NCBI RefSeq assembly: GCF_023634805.2
Contig: NZ_CP106881.1
Span: forward strand, 1,302,001 to 1,366,000
Origin: Comamonas endophytica
GTDB lineage: Bacteria > Pseudomonadota > Gammaproteobacteria > Burkholderiales > Burkholderiaceae_C
Direction: 5' to 3'
DNA length: 64,000 nucleotides
A program made the translations under genes and the position numbers. Of the stretch, positions 57,351-64,000 are shown piece by piece. Each line of letters opens with the position of its first letter. Position 1 is the stretch's first letter. A model generated the notes under the pieces. It did not search any database and was not told the origin of the DNA. It saw only the letters and a program-made list of their open reading frames with translations.

Positions 57351-57683
57351 ATGCATATCGAGCAGGAACGTCGCGACGACATCCTCATTCTTCGCCCGCG
57401 TGGGCGCCTGGACAGCAGCAGTTCGCCCGAGTTCGAGCGCCTGCTGGTCGAGCAGCTCGATGCCGGCATCCAGCGCCTGGCGCTGGATTTCTCCGGCCTG
57501 GACTACATCAGTTCGGCCGGACTGCGCGTGGTCTTGCTGGCGGGCAAGAAGCTGCGCGCGAGCAAAGGGCGCATGGTGCTGGCGGCCATGCAGCCGATGG
57601 TGCACGAAGTCTTCGACATGAGCGGGTTCCTGACCCTGTTTGCCGTGGCCGACACGCTGGACGAGGGCCTGGCCCGGGTCTGA
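57351..57683 (+). CDS. STAS-domain anti-anti-sigma factor (RsbV/BtrV-like)
   Basis: 110 residues, one STAS domain. The phosphorylation loop is LDYISSAGLRVVLLAGK, with Ser55 the likely site for the RsbW-like kinase. MHIEQERRDDILILRPRGRLDS is a canonical N-terminus. Encoded alone on the plus strand between leftward sctD and sctV, away from its predicted kinase (45599) and phosphatase (48787). AAAGG before the ATG. A TACAAT at 57291-57296 may be its -10. Confidence 0.92.
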   Translation: MHIEQERRDDILILRPRGRLDSSSSPEFERLLVEQLDAGIQRLALDFSGLDYISSAGLRVVLLAGKKLRASKGRMVLAAMQPMVHEVFDMSGFLTLFAVADTLDEGLARV

Positions 57684-57748
57684 CGCGCAGGCGGGGACGC
57701 GCGCGCGGTCCCGCCCTCTTCTGCGCCATCGCGGTGTGGCGGAGGTTC

Positions 57749-59857
57749 TCACAGGTCCACCCTCGCCAGCGGCTGGATGTTCACTTCCTGCGTGAGCTCC
57801 TGGTAGGAGAGCACCGGCAGCTCGTACAGATCCTGCTCGATCATCTTGCGCAGATAGCGGCGGATGTCCATGGACGTCAGCAGCACCGGCCGATGCTGGC
57901 TCGCGCCCACATTGCCCACGGCCTTCTTGATGTTGTCCACCAGCTTCTTGCCGGTGGCCGGATCCAGCGCCAGGTAGCTGCCCGCCGAGGTCTGCCGGAT
58001 GGCAGCGCGCACGGTGTCCTCCACGTTCGGCGCCAGCAGGTAGGCGGGCAGCACGTTGTGGCTGGTGGAGTACTTGTTGCTGATATGGCGCTTGAGGGTC
58101 GAGCGCACATACTCGGTCAGCAGCACCGAATCCTTTTCCTTCTGGCCCCACTCGATCAGCGACTCGAGGATCGCCCGCAGGTTGCGCACCGAAATATCCT
58201 CCGACACCAGCCGCTGCAGGATTTCGGCGATCTTCTGGATCGGCAGCACGCGCGTGGCTTCCTTGACCAGGTCGGGAAAACGCCCTTCCATGGCGCTGAG
58301 CAGAAAACGCGTCTCCTGGATGCCGACGAAATCGGCCGAGTACTTCTTGAGCACATAGGCCAGGTGGTAGGTCAGTACCTGGCTGGTATCCATGAAGCTG
58401 ATCCCGGCCTGGCTGAGCGTGTCGCGCAGGCTGTCCTCGGTCCACAGGGTGGGGATGTGCGGCAGGAAATTGCGATCGCTCTCGTAATGGACCTGCAGCG
58501 CATCGAGATTGGCCGTGGTTTCGCGCAGCAGCAGGAAGCCCGGGCGCAGGCGCCCCTGCGAGATCGGCACTTCCGACAGCAGGATGTTGTAGCTTTCGGC
58601 CGGCAGGTTCGGGTTGAAACGCAGCTGGATGCCGGGGAAGGGCACGCCCAGATCCACATACAGCGCGCGCCGGATCTTGATCAGCTCGTCGTTGAGCACG
58701 TCGGCATCGAAGCTGGCCTCCAGCCCGGAGGCCACGTCCATCAGCAGCGGCACCGTGGGCGCGAATTCATCGCTGCCGTCGTTCTTCGGCTTGGGCCGCT
58801 TGTCGCCCGCGGGCTGCATGGCCGGCACCTCCGTGACCTCGCCGGTCTTGGCATCGACCACGCGGCGGGTGCTGCGCATGATGGTGAACCCGATGCCGCC
58901 GATGACCAGCGCCAGCACCAGGAACACGGACAGCGGCATGCCCGGGATCATGCCCATGCCCAGCGCCACGGCCGCGGCGATCAGCAGCGCGCGCGGCTGG
59001 GCCAGCACCTGCGCGCCGATGTCCTTGCCGACGTTGGACGGGCCGTCGCCGGTCTGCACGCGCGTGACGATCATGCCGGCGCAGATCGCGATGAACAGCG
59101 CCGGGATCTGCGCGATCAGCCCGTCGCCGATGGTCAGGATCGAGTAGGTCCTGGCCGCATCGGCCGCGCTCATGCCGCGCTGCATGGTGCCGATCACGAT
59201 GCCGCCCAGCAGGTTCACGGCGACGATGATCAGGCCGGCAATGGCATCGCCCTTGACGAACTTCATGGCGCCATCCATGGCGCCGTAGAGCTGGCTTTCC
59301 TTCTCTACGATGCCGCGGCGGCGCTTGGCCTCCTCCATGTCGATGGTGCCGGCGCGCATGTCGCCGTCGATGGACATCTGCTTGCCCGGCATGGCATCGA
59401 GCGAGAAACGCGCCGCCACCTCGGCCACGCGCTCGGCGCCCTTGGTGATGACGACGAACTGCACGATGGTCAGGATCAGGAACACCACCAGGCCCACCAC
59501 CAGATTGCCGCCGACCACGAAGTTGCCGAAGGTGTTGATGATGTGGCCCGCATCGCCCTGCAGCAGGATCAGCCGCGTCGTGGCGATCGAGATGCCCAGC
59601 CGGAACAGCGTGGTCACCAGCAGCACCGAGGGAAAGGAGGAAAAGGCCAGCGGCGAGGGCAGGTACATGGCGACCATCAGCAAGATGGCCGAGAGCGTCA
59701 TGTTGATGCCGATCAGCGTGTCGACCAGCCAGGTCGGCAGCGGCAGGATCATCATGAAGATGACCGCCACCAGGAAGAAAGCCAGGATCAGGTCGTTGCG
59801 GCTGGTGGCCAGCTGGACCACGCGCTGCAAGCGGGAAAAGGCAACGGACTGCGACAT
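57749..59857 (-). CDS. sctV: Type III secretion export gate SctV (YscV/LcrD/FlhA family)
   Basis: 702 residues. About eight membrane helices (20-320) with the FHIPEP-type block SPLAFSSFPSVLLVTTLFRL and ISIATTRLIL, the conserved KFVKGDAIAGLIIVAVNLLGG, then a large cytoplasmic domain (about 360-702) that forms the nonameric ring. Follows sctX and sctY by 19 bp. The sequence is closer to YscV than to flagellar FlhA. Confidence 0.95.
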   Translation of the reverse strand: MSQSVAFSRLQRVVQLATSRNDLILAFFLVAVIFMMILPLPTWLVDTLIGINMTLSAILLMVAMYLPSPLAFSSFPSVLLVTTLFRLGISIATTRLILLQGDAGHIINTFGNFVVGGNLVVGLVVFLILTIVQFVVITKGAERVAEVAARFSLDAMPGKQMSIDGDMRAGTIDMEEAKRRRGIVEKESQLYGAMDGAMKFVKGDAIAGLIIVAVNLLGGIVIGTMQRGMSAADAARTYSILTIGDGLIAQIPALFIAICAGMIVTRVQTGDGPSNVGKDIGAQVLAQPRALLIAAAVALGMGMIPGMPLSVFLVLALVIGGIGFTIMRSTRRVVDAKTGEVTEVPAMQPAGDKRPKPKNDGSDEFAPTVPLLMDVASGLEASFDADVLNDELIKIRRALYVDLGVPFPGIQLRFNPNLPAESYNILLSEVPISQGRLRPGFLLLRETTANLDALQVHYESDRNFLPHIPTLWTEDSLRDTLSQAGISFMDTSQVLTYHLAYVLKKYSADFVGIQETRFLLSAMEGRFPDLVKEATRVLPIQKIAEILQRLVSEDISVRNLRAILESLIEWGQKEKDSVLLTEYVRSTLKRHISNKYSTSHNVLPAYLLAPNVEDTVRAAIRQTSAGSYLALDPATGKKLVDNIKKAVGNVGASQHRPVLLTSMDIRRYLRKMIEQDLYELPVLSYQELTQEVNIQPLARVDL

Positions 59858-59876
59858 GGGCGGGGCGTTCTATGAA

Positions 59877-60302
59877 TCAGGCGGGCAGCCCGGGCCAGGT
59901 GGACGAGGGTGGCGTGGCACGGGGCTCCATGGCCACATGGGCGCGCATGGCGCTGGCGGCTTCCGCCTGCCGGTCCAGCATCTGCAGGGCCTGGGCCCGG
60001 ACCAGATGGAATTCGGCCCCCATGGCGCCCAGCATGGCCAGGCGTTCGAGGGTCTGCAGCGCCTTCTCGGGCTTTCCCGAGCGCACCAGCGCCAGCGCCC
60101 ATGTCAGCAGCACGCGCGCATCGTCGGGTGCCAGCAGGTTGCGTGCCGACAGCAGCACGGCGGCCTTGTCGGGCAGCCCGTGCTCGAGGTAGATGTAGGC
60201 CAGCACGTCCATGAATTCCAGGGCCTGCGCGGGTGTCGCGGTGGCATGCGCTGCCTGGGGTTCATCGGAGGACGCGCTGGCCGGGTTGTCGCCTGCCACC
60301 AT
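59877..60302 (-). CDS. sctY: YscY-family chaperone SctY
   Basis: 141 residues built of TPR-like helices: ALEFMDVLAYIYLEHGLPDKAAVLLSA, LLTWALALVRSGKPEKALQTLERL and FHLVRAQALQMLDRQAEA. YscY is the dedicated chaperone of YscX and binds SctV; the order sctX-sctY-sctV is conserved in the Ysc family. Start shares one base with the sctX stop. Confidence 0.85.
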   Translation of the reverse strand: MVAGDNPASASSDEPQAAHATATPAQALEFMDVLAYIYLEHGLPDKAAVLLSARNLLAPDDARVLLTWALALVRSGKPEKALQTLERLAMLGAMGAEFHLVRAQALQMLDRQAEAASAMRAHVAMEPRATPPSSTWPGLPA

Positions 60303-60748
60303 CAGCCCTGGTAGAGCGTGCTGCGGTACATCTGCCCGAGATCGCGGTCGGCGGCGTCTTCATCGAGCAGGCGCGCGGCCCGGTTCAGTACCGGGAACTC
60401 CTGCGAAGCCTCGGCCTCGCCCGGCTTGCGCGGGTCGCGGCGCCGGGCTGCGGCCTGGCGCTGCAGCGCCGCCTGGCGCAGCAGCTCGCGCGCGGCCCCC
60501 AGGGCCGCGCGGAAATTTCCGGGCAGCAGCAGATCGCGGTTTGCCAGCGGCGGACGCAGGGCGGCGTCCAGGCGGCTGTCCATCGAGGGCTTTTGCAGCA
60601 GCGCCTCCAGATGCGAGCGCACCCCGGCCTCGGACAGCGGCGCATTCGTCGATGCCGGCAGGGAAAAGGCCTGGGTGGTCGACGCGTGCGAGATGCTCTC
60701 GATGCCCTGAGAGAAAAACCCCGGTTGGTCGCGGCGGATATCTAGCAT
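60302..60748 (-). CDS. sctX: YscX-family secreted protein SctX
   Basis: 148 residues. The C-terminal signature PVLNRAARLLDEDAADRDLGQMYRSTLYQG is typical of YscX, an early substrate needed for export. N-terminal MLDIRRDQPGFFSQGIESIS may be the secretion signal. First gene of sctX-sctY-sctV and preceded by a GGAAC-N16-TTAC promoter element 66 bp upstream. Confidence 0.87.
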   Translation of the reverse strand: MLDIRRDQPGFFSQGIESISHASTTQAFSLPASTNAPLSEAGVRSHLEALLQKPSMDSRLDAALRPPLANRDLLLPGNFRAALGAARELLRQAALQRQAAARRRDPRKPGEAEASQEFPVLNRAARLLDEDAADRDLGQMYRSTLYQG

Positions 60749-60814
60749 GAACGGGTCCTAAACATGAAACTTCCGGTACCGGCCAGGAGGCGAAAGCACT
60801 CCTTGCGTAGGTGA

Positions 60815-60839
60815 GTAACCAGGCATGGACGCGCGTTCC
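60815..60839 (-). promoter_or_regulatory. Predicted ECF-type promoter of sctX-sctY-sctV
   Basis: On the minus strand, GGAAC (60839-60835), a 16-nt spacer, then TTACTCACC (60818-60810). TTACTCACC is identical to the element in front of the lcrG-like gene and in the same orientation. Distance from TTAC to the ATG is 66 nt. GGAAC is the typical -35 of ECF sigma factors including HrpL. Confidence 0.6.
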
Positions 60840-60860
60840 ATGCAGCCGCGCAATGGCGCC

Positions 60861-61244
60861 TCAGAGGGCTTTGCGCACAAAGGCCAGCCAGCCCTGCAGG
60901 TGCATGCCGATGCGATGCACCTCGCGGGCGTCGAGGTGGCGCAGCGGCAGGCGCGAGGCCACCACCAGCCAGTCCCCTTGCGCCGTCGTGCGCAGGCCGA
61001 CCTGTATCCGCTCGTTGACGGAATCGGTCTGTGCGGCCCTTTGCATGGCTTTGAAAGTCAGCGCGGCGGCGCCATAGGGCACGGGCTCGGCATAGTGCAC
61101 CACGGCCTCCTCGCCATGCGCCGAAACGCCCAGCAGGGCATCCGACTCCAGCCGCAGCTGCACTTCTCCGCTGGCGCCGGGCGCCAATCCCGCCAGACCG
61201 ATGTCCTGGCCGAATTCGGCCAATACCTGTTCCATGTGGCCCAT
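60861..61244 (-). CDS. SycN/CesT-like type III secretion chaperone
   Basis: 127 residues with the mixed alpha/beta pattern of class I chaperones. MEQVLAEFGQDIGLAGL resembles the start of SycN, which with YscB chaperones YopN. It directly follows sctW by one base, the place of sycN in the Yersinia cluster. Acidic and small, consistent with the class. The exact subfamily is not certain. Confidence 0.65.
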   Translation of the reverse strand: MGHMEQVLAEFGQDIGLAGLAPGASGEVQLRLESDALLGVSAHGEEAVVHYAEPVPYGAAALTFKAMQRAAQTDSVNERIQVGLRTTAQGDWLVVASRLPLRHLDAREVHRIGMHLQGWLAFVRKAL

Positions 61245-61245
61245 A

Positions 61246-62355
61246 TCAAGCTACCTCGCCGTCGATTGCTGCATCCAGCGCATCCTGCGCAGCGTCCAGC
61301 ACCAGCTGGCGCTGCTCAGGGTCGACAAAAACCTGCACCGGCATCTCGCGCATCAGTCCCCTGACGGTCGTCAGGAATTGGATCTGGGCCTCGGGCACCT
61401 GCGCCGCGCCGCAGTTTTCGCTCAGGTCCGTGAAGCGCTGGCCCGAAATCCAGGCTTCGGCGCTGATGTCGACCAGGCTGCGCATCAGCATGGCGGGCGA
61501 CACGGATGAGGCAGTGCCGTACCTGTGCGCGAGCCGGTCCTGCAGCTTGCTGCAGCCATCCAGGACCGTGGCCGTCACCTCCAGGCGATACAGGTCCTGC
61601 AGCAGGTGCTGCAGCCGCACCGGATCGCGCGAGGGATGGGCCGCCGCCAGATCCTGGCCCAGGGCCTGGGTCAGCTGCCGCAGGCCCTGGGCGTAATCCT
61701 GGTCGCCAAAGCGCTCCAGCGCCAGCTTGAGGGTTGCCGCCAGCGAGGACTCGCCCAGCACCACGTCGCGGTAGGTCTCCTGGAACTGGGCGATTTCCTC
61801 GCGGCTTGCGCCGGCCTCGGCGGCGGTGCGCACGGAATTGATGTCGGCGCGGATGGCCGGGCCGTGGGCCATCTCCAGGTCTTGCAGCGATTCGCGCAGG
61901 GCCTCCAGCACGTCGCCGGCCACGCCTTCGCGCATCCCCTGCTGCAGGGCGTATTGCAGGGCCATGAACTGGCCGGTGGGCTCGTCGGACGCCCGGCGCG
62001 CATGCTGCGCCGGGTCGCCCTGCCCGGACAGCATGCGCTCGGCCAGATGCACCAGCTGCTCCGGGTCCTCGAAGGCCTGGGCCGCATCCAGGTACTCCAT
62101 GATGGCCTCGGCCCCCATGATCTCCAGGGGCCGGCCGGCTTCCTTCCTGCGCTCGGAGGAATGCTTGCTCTCCGCCTTCTCGGCATGGTGCATGCTGATC
62201 TCTTCGGCCGCGTCGGACAGCATGGTGTCGACGCCATCCACCTGGATCCGCTGCCCGGAAAACTGCCCGACGGACGATTGGCTCCCCTGTCCGGCACGGC
62301 TTTGCACTCCGGTGCCATCGACGGAAGCGGTATTGAACGGTTCTATTCGGGACAT
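61246..62355 (-). CDS. sctW: Type III secretion gatekeeper SctW (YopN-TyeA fusion form)
   Basis: 369 residues. The gatekeeper blocks early release of translocators and effectors. A disordered N-terminus (secretion and chaperone-binding region, about 1-75), helical YopN/MxiC-like core (about 80-280) and a TyeA-like C-terminal domain (about 285-369), a fusion seen in MxiC and SsaL types. Start at MSRIEPFNTAS (62355); the frame is open 44 codons upstream, but that part overlaps the predicted promoter. Confidence 0.85.
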   Translation of the reverse strand: MSRIEPFNTASVDGTGVQSRAGQGSQSSVGQFSGQRIQVDGVDTMLSDAAEEISMHHAEKAESKHSSERRKEAGRPLEIMGAEAIMEYLDAAQAFEDPEQLVHLAERMLSGQGDPAQHARRASDEPTGQFMALQYALQQGMREGVAGDVLEALRESLQDLEMAHGPAIRADINSVRTAAEAGASREEIAQFQETYRDVVLGESSLAATLKLALERFGDQDYAQGLRQLTQALGQDLAAAHPSRDPVRLQHLLQDLYRLEVTATVLDGCSKLQDRLAHRYGTASSVSPAMLMRSLVDISAEAWISGQRFTDLSENCGAAQVPEAQIQFLTTVRGLMREMPVQVFVDPEQRQLVLDAAQDALDAAIDGEVA

Positions 62356-62401
62356 GGTGGGTTCGAGGTGGAGCGGCACGCGCAGGGGCGCGCCTGTGTC
62401 T

Positions 62402-62426
62402 GTAACTCCACGGCCGCGCTGGTTCC
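62402..62426 (-). promoter_or_regulatory. Predicted ECF-type promoter of sctW
   Basis: On the minus strand GGAAC (62426-62422), a 16-nt spacer, then TTACAGACA (from 62405). The GGAAC-N16-TTAC arrangement is the same as in the sctX and lcrG-like promoters. TTAC ends 46 nt before the sctW ATG. Confidence 0.55.
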
Positions 62427-62457
62427 AACCTAGCAGCGCCCGGACTACAAAATTTCT

Positions 62458-62488
62458 GGGAACTGGCTGACCTGCCCGGTTACTCACC
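62458..62488 (+). promoter_or_regulatory. Predicted ECF-type promoter of the lcrG-like/tip/sycD operon
   Basis: GGGAAC (62458-62463), a 16-nt spacer, then TTACTCACC (62480-62488). The spacer ends in GG as in the sctX promoter. TTAC is 51 nt before the ATG at 62535. Back-to-back with the sctW promoter, 32 bp apart. Confidence 0.62.
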
Positions 62489-62534
62489 AGTACCTGAACT
62501 ACGAAGCTTCGATGCCGGCATCGAAGGCAACGAC

Positions 62535-62825
62535 ATGCGCAAAGACACTCCTGAAGCCATCCTGCTCCAGGCCCAGGAACTCATCGAGCGGGTGCAACGC
62601 GACCTGGCGGACGGCGACGCCTTCTTTCGCGCGTCTGGCCTGGACCGGCAGGAATTCCATGATTACCTGCAGCACCAGTTGACGCCCCACGAGAAGGAAC
62701 AAGCGCGCAAGGCGTTGCGGCAGCAGATGGCGGACATCGAGCAGGAGCTGCGCGAGGAAGCCACGCGCCGCTCCTTTGCCGAGGCTCCGCTGCGCGGCGT
62801 GCGGCGCCCGCGCCTCATGGTCTGA
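62535..62825 (+). CDS. LcrG-like T3SS regulatory protein (tentative)
   Basis: 96 residues, helical and charged: EAILLQAQELIERVQRDLADGDAFFRASG and LTPHEKEQARKALRQQMADIEQEL, ending in a basic RRPRLMV tail. Length, helix content, basic C-terminus and position before the tip protein and SycD-like chaperone all fit LcrG/PcrG, which binds LcrV in the cytoplasm. Direct similarity is too weak to be sure. Confidence 0.5.
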   Translation: MRKDTPEAILLQAQELIERVQRDLADGDAFFRASGLDRQEFHDYLQHQLTPHEKEQARKALRQQMADIEQELREEATRRSFAEAPLRGVRRPRLMV

Positions 62826-62955
62826 GCAGCGAGACCTCTGGAAACGCGGTGCCTGGCAGCCTGCGTCCCTTTCCGCGCTACGGCTGCAAGCATCCGGTGG
62901 CGCCAACCCATGACATGGATTCCTTCCCCCCGGGCAATCCATACAAGGAATATTC

Positions 62956-63501
62956 ATGAGCACCACCGCTGTAAATGCCATCCCTGAAGGACTGACGAGC
63001 GCGGAAATCAGAACCGTGGGTATCGAAACTTCTCTTCTGGCCGTGCAGGCCAACCGGGCCAGCCTCCTGGAAGACCTGCTGAAGGACCAGATGGAGACCT
63101 TGCAGAAGAAAAACGAGCAGATCGCCAAACTCAATACCCTCATGGCCAGCTTGAACGGCATTCTCACGAAATACACCCAGAATGCCAATCCACTCGATGG
63201 CATTCCTAATGGAATGTCAGAAGACGAGATAAAACAATTCAACGAAGCCCTCGCACCCACAGAGATGACAACTGAGAAACTGCTCGGATTTACCTCCGTC
63301 GAAAAATCGAACAAAAGTGCTCTCGACAAAGCCGTCACATCCATCAAGAGCAGCATTGACAACCTGAGCAATACGCAGCAAATGGACATGCTGCGCATAC
63401 AAAGCATTTCCAACAAACGCAATGAAGCCTTTGAAATGATGACCACCTTCATCAAGAAATTCAGCGACATGCTCAGCGCCATCATCAGAAACATGGCATA
63501 G
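62956..63501 (+). CDS. Putative T3SS needle-tip or filament protein (SctA, Bsp22/LcrV-type)
   Basis: 181 residues, all-helical with coiled-coil ends: LLAVQANRASLLEDLLKDQM and KKNEQIAKLNTLMASLNGIL at the N-terminal side, FEMMTTFIKKFSDMLSAII at the C-terminus. Patterns resemble Bordetella Bsp22 and the coiled coil of LcrV. It sits between lcrG-like and sycD-like genes, where lcrV lies in Yersinia. No cysteine, no signal peptide, low aromatic content. The coding sequence is clearly AT-richer than its neighbours. Confidence 0.65.
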   Translation: MSTTAVNAIPEGLTSAEIRTVGIETSLLAVQANRASLLEDLLKDQMETLQKKNEQIAKLNTLMASLNGILTKYTQNANPLDGIPNGMSEDEIKQFNEALAPTEMTTEKLLGFTSVEKSNKSALDKAVTSIKSSIDNLSNTQQMDMLRIQSISNKRNEAFEMMTTFIKKFSDMLSAIIRNMA

Positions 63502-63570
63502 GAATCACTGGGCCATGACGCTGCATGGCTTCACGGCGCAGATCCAGGGCATTTCCAACAGGAGAAGAAT

Positions 63571-64000
63571 ATGACGGCAAGCACGGCGGACGTTTCGGAA
63601 ACCGAGCAGCTTTCGGAAAGAATCGTCGAGTTCCTGAGCGCGGGCGGCACGCTGGGGGAACTGCACGGACATGGTGAGGCCCATCTGGAATCACTGTACG
63701 CCCTGGGCCACCATCTGTATTCGAATACCCGGTACCACGACGCCAAGTTGATTTTCGGCTATCTGGTGATACAGAACCACCGCGAGCCGCGCTACACGAA
63801 TGCCTACGCATCCAGCCTGAAGATGACCGGGGACGCAAAGGAGGCGATCAAGTACTACTCGATCTCCTCGATGCTGGACATGGACGATCCCTTTCCCACC
63901 TTCTACACCGCGGAATGCCTGCTGACCTTGAATTTCATCACGGAAGCCAAGGAAGCCCTGGGCTTCGTGCTGCAGCGGTGCGATGCGCCGCAATATTCCG
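63571..64000 (+). CDS. SycD/LcrH-family class II chaperone (partial)
   Basis: The first 143 codons of a gene running off the window. TPR helices are visible: ESLYALGHHLYSNTRYHDAK, LIFGYLVIQNHREPRYTNAY, MTGDAKEAIKYYSISSML and FITEAKEALGFVLQRC. This is the chaperone for the translocators YopB/YopD-type proteins, which should follow. A GGAG before the ATG at 63571 supports the start. The 3' end is missing. Confidence 0.88.
   Translation, partial: MTASTADVSETEQLSERIVEFLSAGGTLGELHGHGEAHLESLYALGHHLYSNTRYHDAKLIFGYLVIQNHREPRYTNAYASSLKMTGDAKEAIKYYSISSMLDMDDPFPTFYTAECLLTLNFITEAKEALGFVLQRCDAPQYS

Noticed and set aside
57334-57360. TTGACA at 57334 as a -35 box for the STAS gene
   Set aside because: The matching -10 would fall inside the coding sequence after the ATG; more likely just part of the leader.

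Overview
The window is GC-rich (mostly about two thirds G+C by eye) and belongs to a betaproteobacterium of the Burkholderiales, most likely Comamonadaceae. The signs are paired Omp32-like trimeric porins, a cyanophycin locus with two synthetases, HexR beside tal-pgi, CIRCE-controlled groESL, and the family's REP-like and TTACTTTTCTTG hairpin intergenic repeats. No tRNA, rRNA, CRISPR array or insertion sequence was seen.

Layout. 1-16 kb is housekeeping: a mechanosensitive channel, groESL with CIRCE, pgi-tal and divergent hexR, two porins, coq7, an OsmC-like protein, ilvA preceded by a candidate small transcript, and cobS-cobC. 15.6-29.3 kb is a type II secretion locus: divergent gspC, then gspG-H-I-J-K-L-M-N-D-E with almost every pair overlapping by ATGA, and gspF displaced behind three other genes. 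29.5-39.3 kb holds an EF-hand lipoprotein, the cyanophycin locus (DUF1854 + ABC transporter, divergent from cphA2-cphA1), creA and small proteins. 39.3-40.1 kb is a gene-free stretch of tandem REP-like units and a long hairpin repeat. 40.1-45.3 kb is a leftward DUF2760-Hsp70-Hsp70 operon whose last gene is split by a frameshift.

From 45.6 kb to the end the window holds a Ysc-family type III secretion system (sctF, sctE, sctD; sctV, sctY, sctX, a SycN-like chaperone, sctW; divergent lcrG-like, tip protein, sycD-like). Interleaved is a partner-switching module: an RsbW/BtrW-like kinase, an RsbU/BtrU-like PP2C phosphatase and an RsbV/BtrV-like STAS protein. The phosphatase sits in a six-gene, fully overlapping operon (46114-55182) with other membrane proteins that carry related extracytoplasmic sensor modules, one of them a double sensor fused to a major-facilitator transporter, plus a GNAT-like protein and an ABC-type binding protein. 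This is the most novel part of the window.

The three T3SS transcription units sctX, sctW and lcrG-like are each preceded, in the correct orientation, by the same element GGAAC-N16-TTAC, which looks like a promoter for an ECF (HrpL/BtrS-type) sigma factor. The working model is that periplasmic signals sensed by the operon's membrane proteins set the activity of the phosphatase, which dephosphorylates the STAS protein and so titrates the kinase, controlling the T3SS. That model is inference by analogy with Bordetella BtrUVW; the genes and motifs themselves are read from the sequence.
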